NCBI RefSeq assembly: GCF_014268455.2
Contig: NZ_CP077085.1
Location: forward strand, 372,001-436,000
DNA from: Pseudomonas shahriarae
GTDB lineage: Bacteria > Pseudomonadota > Gammaproteobacteria > Pseudomonadales > Pseudomonadaceae
Direction: 5' to 3'
DNA length: 64,000 nt
Below are positions 1-9,326 of this stretch, in pieces. The stretch's first letter is position 1; every line of letters starts with the position of its first letter. A program made the position numbers and the translations under genes. The notes beneath the pieces were generated by a model. The model worked only from the letters and a program-made list of their open reading frames with translations, was not told the DNA's origin and searched no databases.

Positions 1-990
1 GGAGCCATTGCGCTCGGCATCGCTGGCCTCGGTCAGTTGCCAGGCGTAATCGTCCGCCAGCTTGCTCGCATCGCCCGCCAACCAGTGCACCCGGCGCAAC
101 AGGCCACGGGCGGAAGGGGCGTACTCACCCTGTGGATAAGTTTTCAGGTAGCTGAGGAAACTGTGCTCGGCTTCGTCCAGCGCGGACTTATCCACAGCCT
201 GGCGCTGGGGTAGGCCGTATTCATCGAAGGCGTTTTCCTGGGCATGGTTGAGCGACGCGCGGGCGATCATGTACACCGCCGTTTCTTTGAGCCATGGCAG
301 TGTGGTCAGGGTCACCGCAGCAAACCCGCGCTCGGCATACACAAAGCGCCCGCTGTAAAAGTCGGAAGCGGCGAGCAGGTAGGTGGTCAGCTCGCGACCC
401 TGGATGGAAGTGATCAACTGCGGCTCCAGCAGCACTTCCCCCTGCCAGTCGCAGGTGCCGAGCAATTTCAGGCGCGCATTGGCCAGCAGCACTCGCTCAT
501 TCGCCGGCACATCGGCCTTGATCACTTGGCGCACAAAGTCGGTGGCACTCTGCACATTGTTGCTGCGGCAGCGGCTGCCTTCGCCCCACAAAAACTGATC
601 GCCTGCCGCCGCCGTGGCCTCGCGCTGGATGCCCAGCGAGGCCAACAGTTGCGCAAGCTCCGTGCCTTGCTCTTCGCCCGTCTGCCCTTCGGGCGGGTGC
701 GGCACCAGGCGATACACCGGGAACGGCACCGGGCCGAAGCCCTGGGCCAGGTCATCTTCACCCAGCGCATTAGGGGTCAGGGGCGCGTTCTTTTTTGCCG
801 CGAGCAACAGGCGCAGGTTGGTCCGGCTGTCATTGCCGGGGCTCAGGAATGGCATGTTGCTGCAGGCGGTCAGCGAATCCTGGGACACGCGCCAGTCGGG
901 GTAGCACGAGTCGTCGCCGCTGGCCTGGGCCTGCAGGGAAAAGGCGGCACACAGTGCCAGGGTCAGGGATGACAGAAGACCGATGCGCAT
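1..990 (-). CDS. Exported protein of unknown function (3' end cut by window)
   Basis: Reading leftward from the ATG at 988-990, the frame stays open to base 1 (330 codons), so the C-terminus lies outside the window. The first 24 or so residues are a signal peptide (start MRIGLLSSLTLALCAAFSLQ, cleavage near AQA-S), and the mature part begins with two cysteines (29 and 43) that could form a disulfide. The middle and the visible end are alpha-helical with spaced aromatic and alanine residues, as in TPR-like solenoids. Similar Pseudomonas proteins are often labelled YfiO-like, but I see no lipobox. Function unknown; periplasmic location inferred from the signal peptide. Confidence 0.75.
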   Translation of the reverse strand, partial: MRIGLLSSLTLALCAAFSLQAQASGDDSCYPDWRVSQDSLTACSNMPFLSPGNDSRTNLRLLLAAKKNAPLTPNALGEDDLAQGFGPVPFPVYRLVPHPPEGQTGEEQGTELAQLLASLGIQREATAAAGDQFLWGEGSRCRSNNVQSATDFVRQVIKADVPANERVLLANARLKLLGTCDWQGEVLLEPQLITSIQGRELTTYLLAASDFYSGRFVYAERGFAAVTLTTLPWLKETAVYMIARASLNHAQENAFDEYGLPQRQAVDKSALDEAEHSFLSYLKTYPQGEYAPSARGLLRRVHWLAGDASKLADDYAWQLTEASDAERNGS

Positions 991-1140
991 GAATTGTCCT
1001 TATTCCGGGAGTCCGTGAATGCCACTGGGCGAAAGGTGAAGATGATAGCGTGAACATTGCAAAATGTTGCACGAATGGCTGCCAATCTGTGGGTTTTATC
1101 GGTCTAGACTGAGGGCAATCACTGATTTTTTGGAGTTGCC

Positions 1141-1383
1141 ATGCAATCGCCTGTTCACAGCCTGCCGTCGTTGTTCAAACAGCTCGGGCTGCCCGATGAC
1201 GCCACCAGCATTGAGCGTTTTGTTGCGGTGCATTCGCCGCTCAAGCCGGAGTTGAAACTCGAAGATGCGTTTTTCTGGACGGGTAGCCAGAAGGCGTTTC
1301 TACGCGAAGAAATTCTGGAGGATGCGGATTGGGCGGAAGTGGTGGATGAGTTGAATGTGCTGTTGCGCAGCAGCCGTGCTTAA
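1141..1383 (+). CDS. DUF2789 family protein
   Basis: An 80-residue acidic cytosolic protein that begins MQSPVHSLPSLFKQLGLPD and ends in a conserved-looking helix containing LREEILEDADWAEVVDELN. This pattern and length fit the DUF2789 family, small Pseudomonas proteins without a known role. A GGAGTTGCC stretch lies just before the ATG as a plausible ribosome site. It stands alone, divergent from the exported protein at 1-990 and followed by a REP-like repeat. Confidence 0.8.
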   Translation: MQSPVHSLPSLFKQLGLPDDATSIERFVAVHSPLKPELKLEDAFFWTGSQKAFLREEILEDADWAEVVDELNVLLRSSRA

Positions 1384-1398
1384 GTGAACTCATTCGAA

Positions 1399-1508
1399 TG
1401 TGGCAGCTGTCTAGCCCGAGCGAGGCTGCGATAGCGGTGGATCAGCCAACATCAATGCCAGCAGTGCTACTGCCACCGCAGCCTCGCCAAGGCTCGACAG
1501 CTCCCACA
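1399..1508. repeat. REP-like inverted pair (GC-rich variant)
   Basis: Two arms in opposite orientation, TGTGGCAGCTGTCTAGCCCG... and its near reverse complement ending CGACAGCTCCCACA, can fold into a long hairpin. The core (GAGGCTGCGATAGCGG) differs from the commoner CTTGCCTGCGATAGC type, so it is a second REP subfamily. A single arm of the same subfamily recurs near 30702. Confidence 0.7.
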
Positions 1509-1561
1509 GAGGCGGCGCGTTATAGGGGCCCCACCGCCTATCTGTGAATTTGTATCAAAAC

Positions 1562-1609
1562 TTGACGAGATTCCATTCCTCCACCATATTGATAGTTAGC
1601 AAACTAACT
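1562..1609 (+). promoter_or_regulatory. Promoter and MarR-type operator for the efflux operon
   Basis: TTGACG at 1562-1567 and CATATT at 1585-1590 are spaced by 17 bp, a good sigma70 arrangement. The perfect inverted repeat AGTTAG-CAAA-CTAACT at 1594-1609 covers the expected transcription start. MarR proteins bind palindromes of this size, so autorepression of the downstream marR-efflux operon is the natural inference. Confidence 0.65.
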
Positions 1610-1625
1610 GTATGCGAATGACCTC

Positions 1626-2084
1626 GTGCCTCAAACCCTCGAAACCCTTCATATGAGCCTCAGCAGCAGCATGGTGGCGGGCGCCCGTAACTGGCGCAAA
1701 ATCTGCCAGGCCACGCTGGTGAGTTACGGTATTTCTGAAGCCTGTGCGGTGCCTTTACTGATGATCGGCCGTCTCGGCGACGGCGTGCATCAAGTCAAGG
1801 TGGCCCAGGCTTCGGGGATGGAAAGCCCGTCCCTGGTACGCCTGCTCGACCAACTGTGCAGTGCCGGCCTGGTGTGCCGCAGCGAAGACCTGCACGACCG
1901 CCGCGCCAAGGCGTTGAGCCTGACCGAGCGCGGCCGCGAGTTGGTGCAGGCGGTCGAAGCCCAGCTGGTGCGCTTGCGCCATGAAGTGCTGGCAGACATG
2001 GCCCCTGCCGATCTGGAAGCCGCGTTGCGCGTGCTGCATGCTTTTGAAGCAGCCAACCACCCACCGTTGGTCGTGGCTTCTTGA
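1626..2084 (+). CDS. MarR family transcriptional regulator
   Basis: A 152-residue winged-helix protein (151 if read from a GTG initiator as here; an in-frame ATG at 1653 would give a form nine residues shorter). The central part holds the recognition helix (KVAQASGMESPSLVRLLDQL) and the wing (DLHDRRAKALSLTERG), including the DxRxxxLxLT signature of MarR. It lies directly behind a palindrome that fits its own operator. Its stop codon overlaps the first codon of the FUSC permease, so it is translationally linked to the pump. Likely a repressor released by an aromatic or acidic toxicant that the pump exports; the ligand cannot be read from the sequence. Confidence 0.88.
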   Translation: MPQTLETLHMSLSSSMVAGARNWRKICQATLVSYGISEACAVPLLMIGRLGDGVHQVKVAQASGMESPSLVRLLDQLCSAGLVCRSEDLHDRRAKALSLTERGRELVQAVEAQLVRLRHEVLADMAPADLEAALRVLHAFEAANHPPLVVAS

Positions 2085-4159
2085 ACGGATTTTTTACCGG
2101 CATGCCGCCGGCCCGGGATTGGTTCTACGGTGTGCGTACTTTCGCGGCGTCGATGATTGCCCTGTATATCGCCATGCTGATGCAAATGCCGCGTCCGTAT
2201 TGGGCGATGGCCACGGTGTATATCGTCTCCAGCCCGTTTGTCGGGCCCACCAGTTCCAAGGCCTTGTACCGTGCCATCGGCACCTTTCTCGGGGCGATGG
2301 CCGCGGTGTTTTTCGTGCCGCTGTTTGTGCAGACACCGTTCCTGCTGGTGGTGGTGATTGCGTTGTGGACTGGCATTTTGCTGTTTCTGTCCCTGCATTT
2401 GCGTACCGCCAACAGCTACGCCTTGATGCTGGCGGGCTACACCTTGCCGTTGATCGCCTTGCCGGTGGTGGATAACCCCCTGGCGGTGTGGGATGTGGCC
2501 GAGGCGCGTACCGAAGAAATCTTCCTTGGCATCGCCGTAGCGGCGGTGGTCGGCGCGATGTTCTGGCCACGGCGCCTGGCACCGGTGTTCGATGACTCGG
2601 TGCGTAAATGGTTTGCCGACGCGACGATCTACAGCCAGCGCTTCCTCAATCGCAACGTACAGCCCGAGGAAGTCAGCAGCCTGCGCGGCGGCATGGTCGC
2701 GACCTTTAACACCCTGGAATTGATGATCGGCCAACTGCCCCACGAAGGCGCGCGGCCACAAACGGTGCGCAACACCAAGGAGCTGCGCGGGCGCATGATC
2801 CATCTGTTGCCGGTGGTGGATGCCCTGGATGACGCGCTGTATGCCCTGGAGCGCCGCACCCCGGAGTTGGTCGGCAAGTTCGCGCCGCTGCTGGCGGCCA
2901 CCACCGAGTGGCTGCAAAGCACAACCGATGAGGCGCCGGTCGAACGCTGGCGCGTCCTGCGTGACCAGCTCGAAGCCCTGCAACCCGACGCCGAGGCCCT
3001 GGACGACCGTCATCAGTTGCTGTTTTCCAACGCGCTGTATCGCCTCGGCGAGTGGATCGACCTGTGGCAAGACTGCCGCAGCCTGCAAGCCGCCATCCAC
3101 AGTGAAAGCCAGGCCCCGTGGCGCGCGGTCTATCGTCACTGGCGCCTGGGCCGGCTGACGCCGTTCCTTGATCGCGGCCTGATGCTCTACTCGGCGTTTT
3201 CCACGGTCAGCGCGATTATCGTCGCCTCGGTGCTGTGGATTCTGCTGGGCTGGACCGATGGCGGCAGCGCAGTGATCCTCGCGGCGGTGGCGTGCAGTTT
3301 CTTCGCCTCGATGGACGACCCGGCGCCGCAGATCTACCGGTTCTTTTTCTGGACGGCGATGTCGGTACTGTTCGCCAGCCTCTACCTATTCCTGATCCTG
3401 CCCAATCTGCATGATTTTCCGATGCTGGTGCTGGCGTTTGCGGTGCCCTTTATCTGGGTCGGCACCCTGACGGTGCAACCGCGTTTCTACCTGGGCATGC
3501 TGCTGACCATCGTCAACACCTCGTCCTTTATCAGCATCCAGGGCGCCTACGACGCGGATTTTCTGAGTTTCGCCAACTCCAACCTCGCCGGCCCGGTGGG
3601 CTTGCTGTTTGCCTTTGTCTGGACCCTGATCGCGCGGCCCTTTGGCGCTGAGCTGGCGGCCAAGCGCCTGACCCGTTTCAGCTGGCGCGATATTGTCGGC
3701 CTCACGCAGCCGGCCACCCTCGCCGAGCACCGGCGCCTGGGCGTGCAAATGCTCGACCGCCTGATGCAGCACCTGCCGCGCCTGGCCATGACCGGCCAGG
3801 ACACCGGCGTCGCCCTGCGCGAGCTGCGCGTGGCGCTGAACCTGCTCGACCTGCTGGCCTACGCACCCCGCATCCTCGGCGTGCCGCGAGTGTTGCTCGA
3901 CCAGGTGGTGGCCGAGGTCGGCGAGTACTTCAAGGCGTGCCTGAAGGCCGGTGAACGCCTGCCGGCTCCCAGCGGTCTGCTGATGACCCTGGACCGCACC
4001 CGCCGCGCCCTCAACGGCCAGGGCCTGCAAGGCGAGGGCGAAACCCGCCTGCACCTGCTGCACGCCCTCAGCGGTTTGCGCCTGGCGCTGTTGCCCGGCG
4101 TGGAGTTTGTCAGTACAGGCGAGATGGACGCGCCGTTACCCGATGGAGCGCCTCTATGA
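2081..4159 (+). CDS. FUSC family (AaeB-like) inner-membrane efflux permease
   Basis: A 692-residue integral membrane protein with two halves: a cluster of hydrophobic segments at about 20-170, a soluble helical region, then a second cluster at about 370-510, and a cytosolic tail. This is the architecture of the fusaric-acid-resistance/AaeB superfamily, which expels aromatic carboxylates and related compounds with an HlyD adaptor. The start used is the TTG at 2081 overlapping the marR stop; an ATG at 2102 is the alternative. It overlaps the DUF1656 gene by 4 bp. Substrate unknown. Confidence 0.87.
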   Translation: MNGFFTGMPPARDWFYGVRTFAASMIALYIAMLMQMPRPYWAMATVYIVSSPFVGPTSSKALYRAIGTFLGAMAAVFFVPLFVQTPFLLVVVIALWTGILLFLSLHLRTANSYALMLAGYTLPLIALPVVDNPLAVWDVAEARTEEIFLGIAVAAVVGAMFWPRRLAPVFDDSVRKWFADATIYSQRFLNRNVQPEEVSSLRGGMVATFNTLELMIGQLPHEGARPQTVRNTKELRGRMIHLLPVVDALDDALYALERRTPELVGKFAPLLAATTEWLQSTTDEAPVERWRVLRDQLEALQPDAEALDDRHQLLFSNALYRLGEWIDLWQDCRSLQAAIHSESQAPWRAVYRHWRLGRLTPFLDRGLMLYSAFSTVSAIIVASVLWILLGWTDGGSAVILAAVACSFFASMDDPAPQIYRFFFWTAMSVLFASLYLFLILPNLHDFPMLVLAFAVPFIWVGTLTVQPRFYLGMLLTIVNTSSFISIQGAYDADFLSFANSNLAGPVGLLFAFVWTLIARPFGAELAAKRLTRFSWRDIVGLTQPATLAEHRRLGVQMLDRLMQHLPRLAMTGQDTGVALRELRVALNLLDLLAYAPRILGVPRVLLDQVVAEVGEYFKACLKAGERLPAPSGLLMTLDRTRRALNGQGLQGEGETRLHLLHALSGLRLALLPGVEFVSTGEMDAPLPDGAPL

Positions 4160-4365
4160 TCGGTGACCTGGATATCAGCGGAGTGTTCCTACCCACGCTG
4201 CTGGTGCTGATGGGCATTACGTATGGCTTTTACCTGGTGGTGCACGGGTTGTTGACCCGCGTCCACTTCTACCGCCTGGTCTGGCACCGGGCATTATTCA
4301 ATGTGGCTCTCTACGCGCTGTTGCTGGGCGCTGTGGACTCACTCAGTCGATACCTGATGACATGA
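4156..4365 (+). CDS. DUF1656 (AaeX-like) small membrane protein
   Basis: A 69-residue protein with two hydrophobic segments (around 11-30 and 47-62) separated by a short basic loop (THVHFYRL-like). It fits the DUF1656/AaeX family, always found between FUSC permeases and their HlyD adaptors. ATGA overlaps join it to both neighbours. Its role in the pump is not known; probably a membrane subunit or assembly factor. Confidence 0.85.
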   Translation: MIGDLDISGVFLPTLLVLMGITYGFYLVVHGLLTRVHFYRLVWHRALFNVALYALLLGAVDSLSRYLMT

Positions 4366-5252
4366 AAAAACCTTTTTTGACGATCGGCCGTGTGGTCCTG
4401 ACGTTGCTGGTAGTGACCTTTGCCTGCGTCGTAGTCTGGCGTATGGTCATGTACTACATGTTCGCCCCCTGGACCCGCGACGGGCATATCCGCGCCGACA
4501 TCGTGCAGATCGCCCCGGACGTGTCCGGGCTGATCCAGCAAGTGGATGTGCGCGATAACCAACTGGTGACCCGGGGCCAGGTGCTGTTCTCCGTGGACCA
4601 GGACCGTTTCAAGCTCGCCCTGCGCCAGGCCCAGGCGGCCGTGGCCGACCGCCAGGAAACCCTGGCCCAGGCCCAGCGCGAAGCCAGGCGCAACCGCGGC
4701 CTGGGCAACCTGGTGGCCAGCGAGCAACTGGAAGAAAGCCTGTCCCGCGTGGCCCGCGCCCAGTCGGCCCTGGCCGAGGCGCAGGTGACGGTGGATAGCG
4801 CCCAGCTCAACCTCGACCGCTCGGTGATCCGCAGCCCGGTGGACGGCTACGTCAACGACCGTGCGCCCCGGACCCAGGAGTTCGTGACCGCCGGGCGCCC
4901 GGTGTTGTCGGTGGTGGACAGCAATTCCTTCCACATCGACGGCTACTTTGAAGAGACCAAACTGGACGGCATCCATGTCGGCCAGAGCGTGGATATCCGT
5001 GTGATTGGCGACAACGCCCGCTTGCGCGGGCATGTACAAAGCATCGTCGCCGGCATCGAAGACCGCGACCGCACCAGCGGCTCCAACCTGCTGCCCAACG
5101 TCAACCCAGCGTTCAGTTGGGTGCGCCTGGCCCAGCGGATCCCGGTGCGTATCGCCTTTGATGATGTGCCGGCGGACTTCCGCATGATTGCCGGGCGCAC
5201 GGCCACCGTGTCGATCATGGATGACCAGCCCAAGTCCGGAGACCAGCCATGA
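4362..5252 (+). CDS. HlyD family periplasmic adaptor of the efflux pump
   Basis: A 296-residue protein with one N-terminal membrane anchor (about 7-28), a biotinyl-lipoyl-like segment (VQIAPDVSGLIQQVDVRDNQ), an alpha-helical hairpin rich in Gln and Ala (about 85-150), and the closing lipoyl half (IRSPVDGYVNDRAPRTQEFV) followed by a beta-barrel domain. This is the membrane-fusion protein plan of AaeA/EmrA. It would bridge the FUSC permease to the outer-membrane channel encoded next, which it overlaps by 4 bp. Confidence 0.9.
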   Translation: MKKPFLTIGRVVLTLLVVTFACVVVWRMVMYYMFAPWTRDGHIRADIVQIAPDVSGLIQQVDVRDNQLVTRGQVLFSVDQDRFKLALRQAQAAVADRQETLAQAQREARRNRGLGNLVASEQLEESLSRVARAQSALAEAQVTVDSAQLNLDRSVIRSPVDGYVNDRAPRTQEFVTAGRPVLSVVDSNSFHIDGYFEETKLDGIHVGQSVDIRVIGDNARLRGHVQSIVAGIEDRDRTSGSNLLPNVNPAFSWVRLAQRIPVRIAFDDVPADFRMIAGRTATVSIMDDQPKSGDQP

Positions 5253-6691
5253 AGCAACTGCTGGCGACCGCTGGGCTGGGGCTGCTGTTGTCGGCCTGCC
5301 AGGTAGTGGGCCCGGATTACCAGTTGCCGGATGCAGCCGCCGTCAACCGTGGCGACCTGCAGGGCCAACTGGCCGGGCAGGGCAATAATGTAGTCTCGGC
5401 GCCGGTGCCCGCCGACTGGTGGAAGTTGTACCAGGACCCGCGCCTGGATGAACTGGTGCGCCAGGCCATGGCCTCCAACACCGACCTGCGTGTGGCGGCG
5501 GCCAACCTGCAACGGGCGCGTTTCCAGGTGCAGGAAGCGCAATCGGCGGGCGGCTGGAGCGGCGGGGTCAAGCTCGGCGCCCAGCGTTTGCAGGAGTCCG
5601 GCGAGGCTTTTTTGCAGGCGAATAAAGTGCCGGTGGCGAATGTCGGTGATATCGGCATCACCACCTCCTATCAGTTCGACCTGTTCGGCACCTTGCAGCG
5701 CGGCATCGAAGGCGCCCAGGCCAATGCCGACGCGACCCAGGCCGCGGTGGATACCGCACGCATCACCCTGGTGGCGGACGTGGTGCGCTCCTACACCCAG
5801 GTGTGTGCGGCCAATGAAGAGCTGCACATCGCCCGCCAGTCTCTCGACCTGCAAGCCCAGAGCACGCGCCTGACCCAGCGCCTGCGCGATGCGGGGCGTG
5901 GCGATGAAACCCAGGTCACCCGCTCACAAACCCAATTCAAGTCTTTGCGCGCTGAACTGCCGCGCTTTGAGGCGGCGCGCCAGGCCGGTTTGTTCCGCCT
6001 GTCGATGCTCCTGGCCAAACCCCTGGACCAATTGCCGGCCGGCACCCGCGATTGCGCCGAGTTGCCGCAGATTGCCCAGTTGCTGCCGGTGGGCGACGGC
6101 GCCACCCTGCTCAAGCGCCGCCCTGACGTGCGCCAGGCCGAACGCCGACTGGCGGCGGCGACGGCGGGCATTGGCGTGGCCACCGGCGAGTTGTACCCGG
6201 ATATCAGCATCGGCGCCTCCATCGGCACCGTGGGCATTATCGACAACCTCGGCAAACCGGCCGCCAACCGCTGGGGCTTCGGCCCGCTGTTGAGCTGGAC
6301 GGTGCCGTCCAACGGCTCGCGTGCGCGCATCCATGAAGCCGAAGCCGCGACCCAGGGCGCCTTGGCGCACTTTGACGGGGTGGTGCTCAATGCCATCCGC
6401 GAGACCCAGACCGGGCTTGCGCAATACACTGCCCAACTGCAGCGCCGCGATGCCCTGGCCGAGGCCGAGCAGTCGGCGCAACAGGCCGCCGACCAGACGC
6501 ACCGCTTCTTCCAGGCCGGGCGCGAGTCGTTCCTCGCCGACCTGCAAGCCACGCGCACCTACACCGATATGCGTGCGCAACTGGCTCAGGCCAATACCCA
6601 GGTGGCGATGAGCCAGATCGACCTGTTCCTGGCCCTGGGCGGCGGCTGGGAAAGCGGACGAACGCAAGGCACACAACCCGGCAAACCCTGA
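5249..6691 (+). CDS. NodT family outer-membrane efflux channel lipoprotein
   Basis: A 480-residue TolC/OprM-type protein. The signal peptide ends in a lipobox (LLLSAC, lipidation at Cys17), and two internally similar OEP repeats follow, with long Gln/Ala/Arg-rich helices (around 80-250 and 300-460) that form the periplasmic tunnel. The motif PDVRQAERRLAAATAGIGVA is typical of NodT-family channels. It completes a self-contained tripartite pump: permease, adaptor and channel in one operon. Confidence 0.92.
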   Translation: MKQLLATAGLGLLLSACQVVGPDYQLPDAAAVNRGDLQGQLAGQGNNVVSAPVPADWWKLYQDPRLDELVRQAMASNTDLRVAAANLQRARFQVQEAQSAGGWSGGVKLGAQRLQESGEAFLQANKVPVANVGDIGITTSYQFDLFGTLQRGIEGAQANADATQAAVDTARITLVADVVRSYTQVCAANEELHIARQSLDLQAQSTRLTQRLRDAGRGDETQVTRSQTQFKSLRAELPRFEAARQAGLFRLSMLLAKPLDQLPAGTRDCAELPQIAQLLPVGDGATLLKRRPDVRQAERRLAAATAGIGVATGELYPDISIGASIGTVGIIDNLGKPAANRWGFGPLLSWTVPSNGSRARIHEAEAATQGALAHFDGVVLNAIRETQTGLAQYTAQLQRRDALAEAEQSAQQAADQTHRFFQAGRESFLADLQATRTYTDMRAQLAQANTQVAMSQIDLFLALGGGWESGRTQGTQPGKP

Positions 6692-6772
6692 GGCGGTTGC
6701 TATGCTTTGATCAGACGGGCTTGCGTGATGGCCCGCTGATCACTGCCTGCGTTGCTCATGGGGATTCCAATA

Positions 6773-7405
6773 ATGAAAAACCCTTATGCTCCCGCGTTCT
6801 GGTGCGTGCTCTTCGCACTGGTGTTGTTATCGGCGACTTACTTTTACGGCGTCATGCTGGCCCATCAACTGGATAAGGCCATGGTGTTCCTCGACAGCGC
6901 CTGTGCGTTGATCGCCGCGTTGTCCATTGGCGTGGTGGCCTGGGCCTCCTACCAGGGCCAGCGCACCCAGAAAAAAATCCTCGAACAAGGCAAGACGCGG
7001 GTGGCAATCTGGGACACCAAGGTCGCCCTGCGCCGGGTCGAAACCGTGTTCGACCGCTATTTCTGGGGCAGCTACTGGCAGCCTGGGCGCACCTTCCAGG
7101 AAGTCATGGGCGAACTGACCGGCACGCCCCTGGAAAAAAGCCTCGAAGCCTTGAAGCAACAATGCGTGGTACTCGACCGACAAGTGGCCGAAGGGCGGCA
7201 CTGGCTGAACAACGCCCGGGAACTGTCCGACGTCGCCACCGCCATGGCCCGCGAGCGTTACCAACTGGACTTCTACGACCCCAAGGCGGATACGCCGGGC
7301 AATGCGGTGATTCACCGCGAGTTTGAAGTGCTGGTGTACACCTGGACGGCGCGGCTGAAGAGTTTTGATCACCAGCTCGACGAAATCGAGATGGAATACT
7401 CCTGA
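6773..7405 (+). CDS. Membrane protein of unknown function
   Basis: A 210-residue protein with two hydrophobic helices near the N-terminus (about 8-28 and 38-60) and a soluble helical C-terminal region with many charged residues. The ATG at 6773 is chosen because GGGGA lies eight bases upstream; a TTG at 6752 would add seven residues. No family recognised. It lies 81 bp after the efflux operon on the same strand and may be cotranscribed, but nothing ties it to the pump. Confidence 0.7.
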   Translation: MKNPYAPAFWCVLFALVLLSATYFYGVMLAHQLDKAMVFLDSACALIAALSIGVVAWASYQGQRTQKKILEQGKTRVAIWDTKVALRRVETVFDRYFWGSYWQPGRTFQEVMGELTGTPLEKSLEALKQQCVVLDRQVAEGRHWLNNARELSDVATAMARERYQLDFYDPKADTPGNAVIHREFEVLVYTWTARLKSFDHQLDEIEMEYS

Positions 7406-7451
7406 CCCAGGGCTGAGTCCAGTGGACCTGATAAAACTCCGTGAGTCTTAT

Positions 7452-7497
7452 TGGGGCTGCTACGCGGCCCAACGGGGGGCAAGCCCCCTCGCCACAA
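7452..7497. repeat. Single REP of the GGGGGCAAGCCCCC class
   Basis: GGGGCTGCTACGCGGCCC followed by GGGGGGCAAGCCCCCTCGCCACA. It matches one arm of the inverted pair at 55515-55647 and belongs to a REP class different from the GTGGGAGCTGGCTTGC one. Confidence 0.7.
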
Positions 7498-7663
7498 TGT
7501 TCCATTTCCATCCCCTGGGCCGCGTTGTCCGCCACAAGAGATTGCAACGAGCCCCCCCGCCAGTGCTAACCTTGCCCCGATTTTCGGCGGGCTTGAGCCG
7601 ACGCCCCACTTCGGGGTTCAGGGAAGACAGCCCACTTCGCACAGGATTGGATCAGGACACTTC

Positions 7664-9160
7664 ATGAATAAATCAGCCGTTGTACTTTTGGGTTTTGTTG
7701 CCGCCGTCGGCGTGGTCAGTGCCGGCGGTGCCTGGTACACCGGCAGCCAATTGGAAGGTGTGCTTAAAACCACGATCGAAGACGCCAACAAGGAGATGGA
7801 ACGCTCCCTGGCCGGTGTCGATGGCCGTATGACCCTGGAGATGGTCTCCCTGGATCGCGGCTGGTTCAGCAGCACCGGCCACTTCCGTCTCAAGGCTGAA
7901 GGCGCGGTGTTCGGTGAACAGTTCAAAGACAGCGAACTGCTGTTTGTCGACCGTATCGAACACGGTCCGCTGCCGGTCTCGCGCCTGGTCACCCTGAAGT
8001 GGTGGCCAGTGCTGGCTACCAGTCACCTGGCCCTCGAGAAGAACCCGACCACCGAAAAATGGTTCGCCGCCACCAAGGACGTTTCGCCGGTCAAAGGCGT
8101 CGCCAACATCGGTTTCAACCGTTCGGTCACGGGCAACCTGGAGCTGCTGCCCCTGGAGTACAAGGACGGCACCACCAGCGTCACCTTCTCCGGCTTGAAC
8201 ATGGACTACTTCAACACCGAAAAGGCGACAGAGATCAAGGTCGACGGTTACATGGACGCCCTCAAGGTCTCCCTGGTCGACCCCAAGGGGGCACCGTTCC
8301 AGGCAGAGCTCAATGGCTTGACCCTCGCCAGTAACTTGACCAAGAGCAGCTTTGGTTTTTATGTCGGCCAGAATACCGTCGTGTTGAGCAACAGCACGTT
8401 CACCTTTGGCCCGGAACAAGCCGTGCTGACCGTCAAAGGGTTCGAGCAGAAAGACAGCAGCGATACCAAGGACAACAACCTGGACGGTCGCGTCGACTAC
8501 AAAATCACCGAGATCGGTTACCAGGGCAAGCCCGTGGGTTCGGCGGCCATGGCCGTGAGCGTCAAGAACATCGATGTGCCATCGACCATGGTGCTGACCA
8601 AGCTGTATCAGGACAAGATGCAACCGGTGCAGGCTGCCCAGGCTGCCGGCCAACCGATTCCTGAGCTGCAACTGAGCGAAGCCGAGCAAGTGCTGGCCCA
8701 GGCCAACGTTGATCTGCTGCTGGCCGCCAAGCCGCAAGTGGCCCTGGAAAATCTGTCCCTGAAGACCGCCAATGGCGAAAGCCGCTTCAACCTGGTGGTA
8801 GACCTGACCAAGCCGTCCACCATGGAGCTGCCGCCGGTTGAACTGGCCAAGCAGATGATCACGCTGCTGGATGCCAATCTGACCCTGTCCAAGCCGATGA
8901 TCGCTGACGTGGCCGCCCTGCAAGCGCAGATCGGTGGTGTGACTGACCCCAAAGCCATCGAGCAGCAGGCCCAGATGGCCAGCGAGATGGTCAGCGGCAT
9001 GGCCGTGGGCACGCAACTGGCGACCCTGGAAGGCAACGACATCCTGGCCAAGCTGCATTACGCCAACAATGAAGTGACCTTCAATGGCCAGAAAATGACC
9101 GTCGAGCAGTTTATCGGCGGCGTACTGGGCAAGCTGGGTGCGGTCAGCGGCGCCCAATAA
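7664..9160 (+). CDS. DUF945 family (YdgA-like) exported protein
   Basis: A 498-residue protein that starts with a short basic stretch and a hydrophobic segment (MNKSAVVLLGFVAAVGVVSA), acting as a membrane anchor or signal peptide, followed by WYTGSQLEGVL, typical of DUF945/YdgA proteins. The rest is a long beta-rich domain with alternating hydrophobic residues. The frame is open further upstream to 7451, but that stretch covers a REP element, and the ATG at 7664 begins a proper signal sequence. YdgA-family proteins are periplasmic; function unclear. Confidence 0.85.
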   Translation: MNKSAVVLLGFVAAVGVVSAGGAWYTGSQLEGVLKTTIEDANKEMERSLAGVDGRMTLEMVSLDRGWFSSTGHFRLKAEGAVFGEQFKDSELLFVDRIEHGPLPVSRLVTLKWWPVLATSHLALEKNPTTEKWFAATKDVSPVKGVANIGFNRSVTGNLELLPLEYKDGTTSVTFSGLNMDYFNTEKATEIKVDGYMDALKVSLVDPKGAPFQAELNGLTLASNLTKSSFGFYVGQNTVVLSNSTFTFGPEQAVLTVKGFEQKDSSDTKDNNLDGRVDYKITEIGYQGKPVGSAAMAVSVKNIDVPSTMVLTKLYQDKMQPVQAAQAAGQPIPELQLSEAEQVLAQANVDLLLAAKPQVALENLSLKTANGESRFNLVVDLTKPSTMELPPVELAKQMITLLDANLTLSKPMIADVAALQAQIGGVTDPKAIEQQAQMASEMVSGMAVGTQLATLEGNDILAKLHYANNEVTFNGQKMTVEQFIGGVLGKLGAVSGAQ

Positions 9161-9190
9161 GGCTGCCCGACCCCCTGTAGGAATACGGTT

Positions 9191-9300
9191 TGTGTAGGCG
9201 CTGGCTTGCCTGCGATAGCATCACCTCGGTGTGTCAGTGAAACAGAGGTGATGCCATCGCAGGCAAGCCAGCTCCCACAGAGGCCAGCTCCCACACAAGC
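9191..9300. repeat. REPIN (inverted REP pair)
   Basis: GTGTAGGCGCTGGCTTGCCTGCGATAGCATCACC reads into a near-perfect inverted partner (GGTGATGCCATCGCAGGCAAGCCAGCTCCCACA) with a short loop; an extra partial REP arm follows. Lies between the DUF945 gene and pgaA. Confidence 0.85.
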
Positions 9301-9326
9301 CCCACGTTTGATCTCAACTGGCTTGT

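Noticed and set aside
1790..3139. A 449-codon minus-strand frame across marR and the FUSC permease
   Set aside because: Low-complexity His/Gln/Arg-rich translation, no ribosome site, and it crosses two clear genes on the other strand.
7451..7663. A 5' extension of the DUF945 protein by 71 codons
   Set aside because: The region contains a REP element, and the signal peptide begins at the ATG at 7664.
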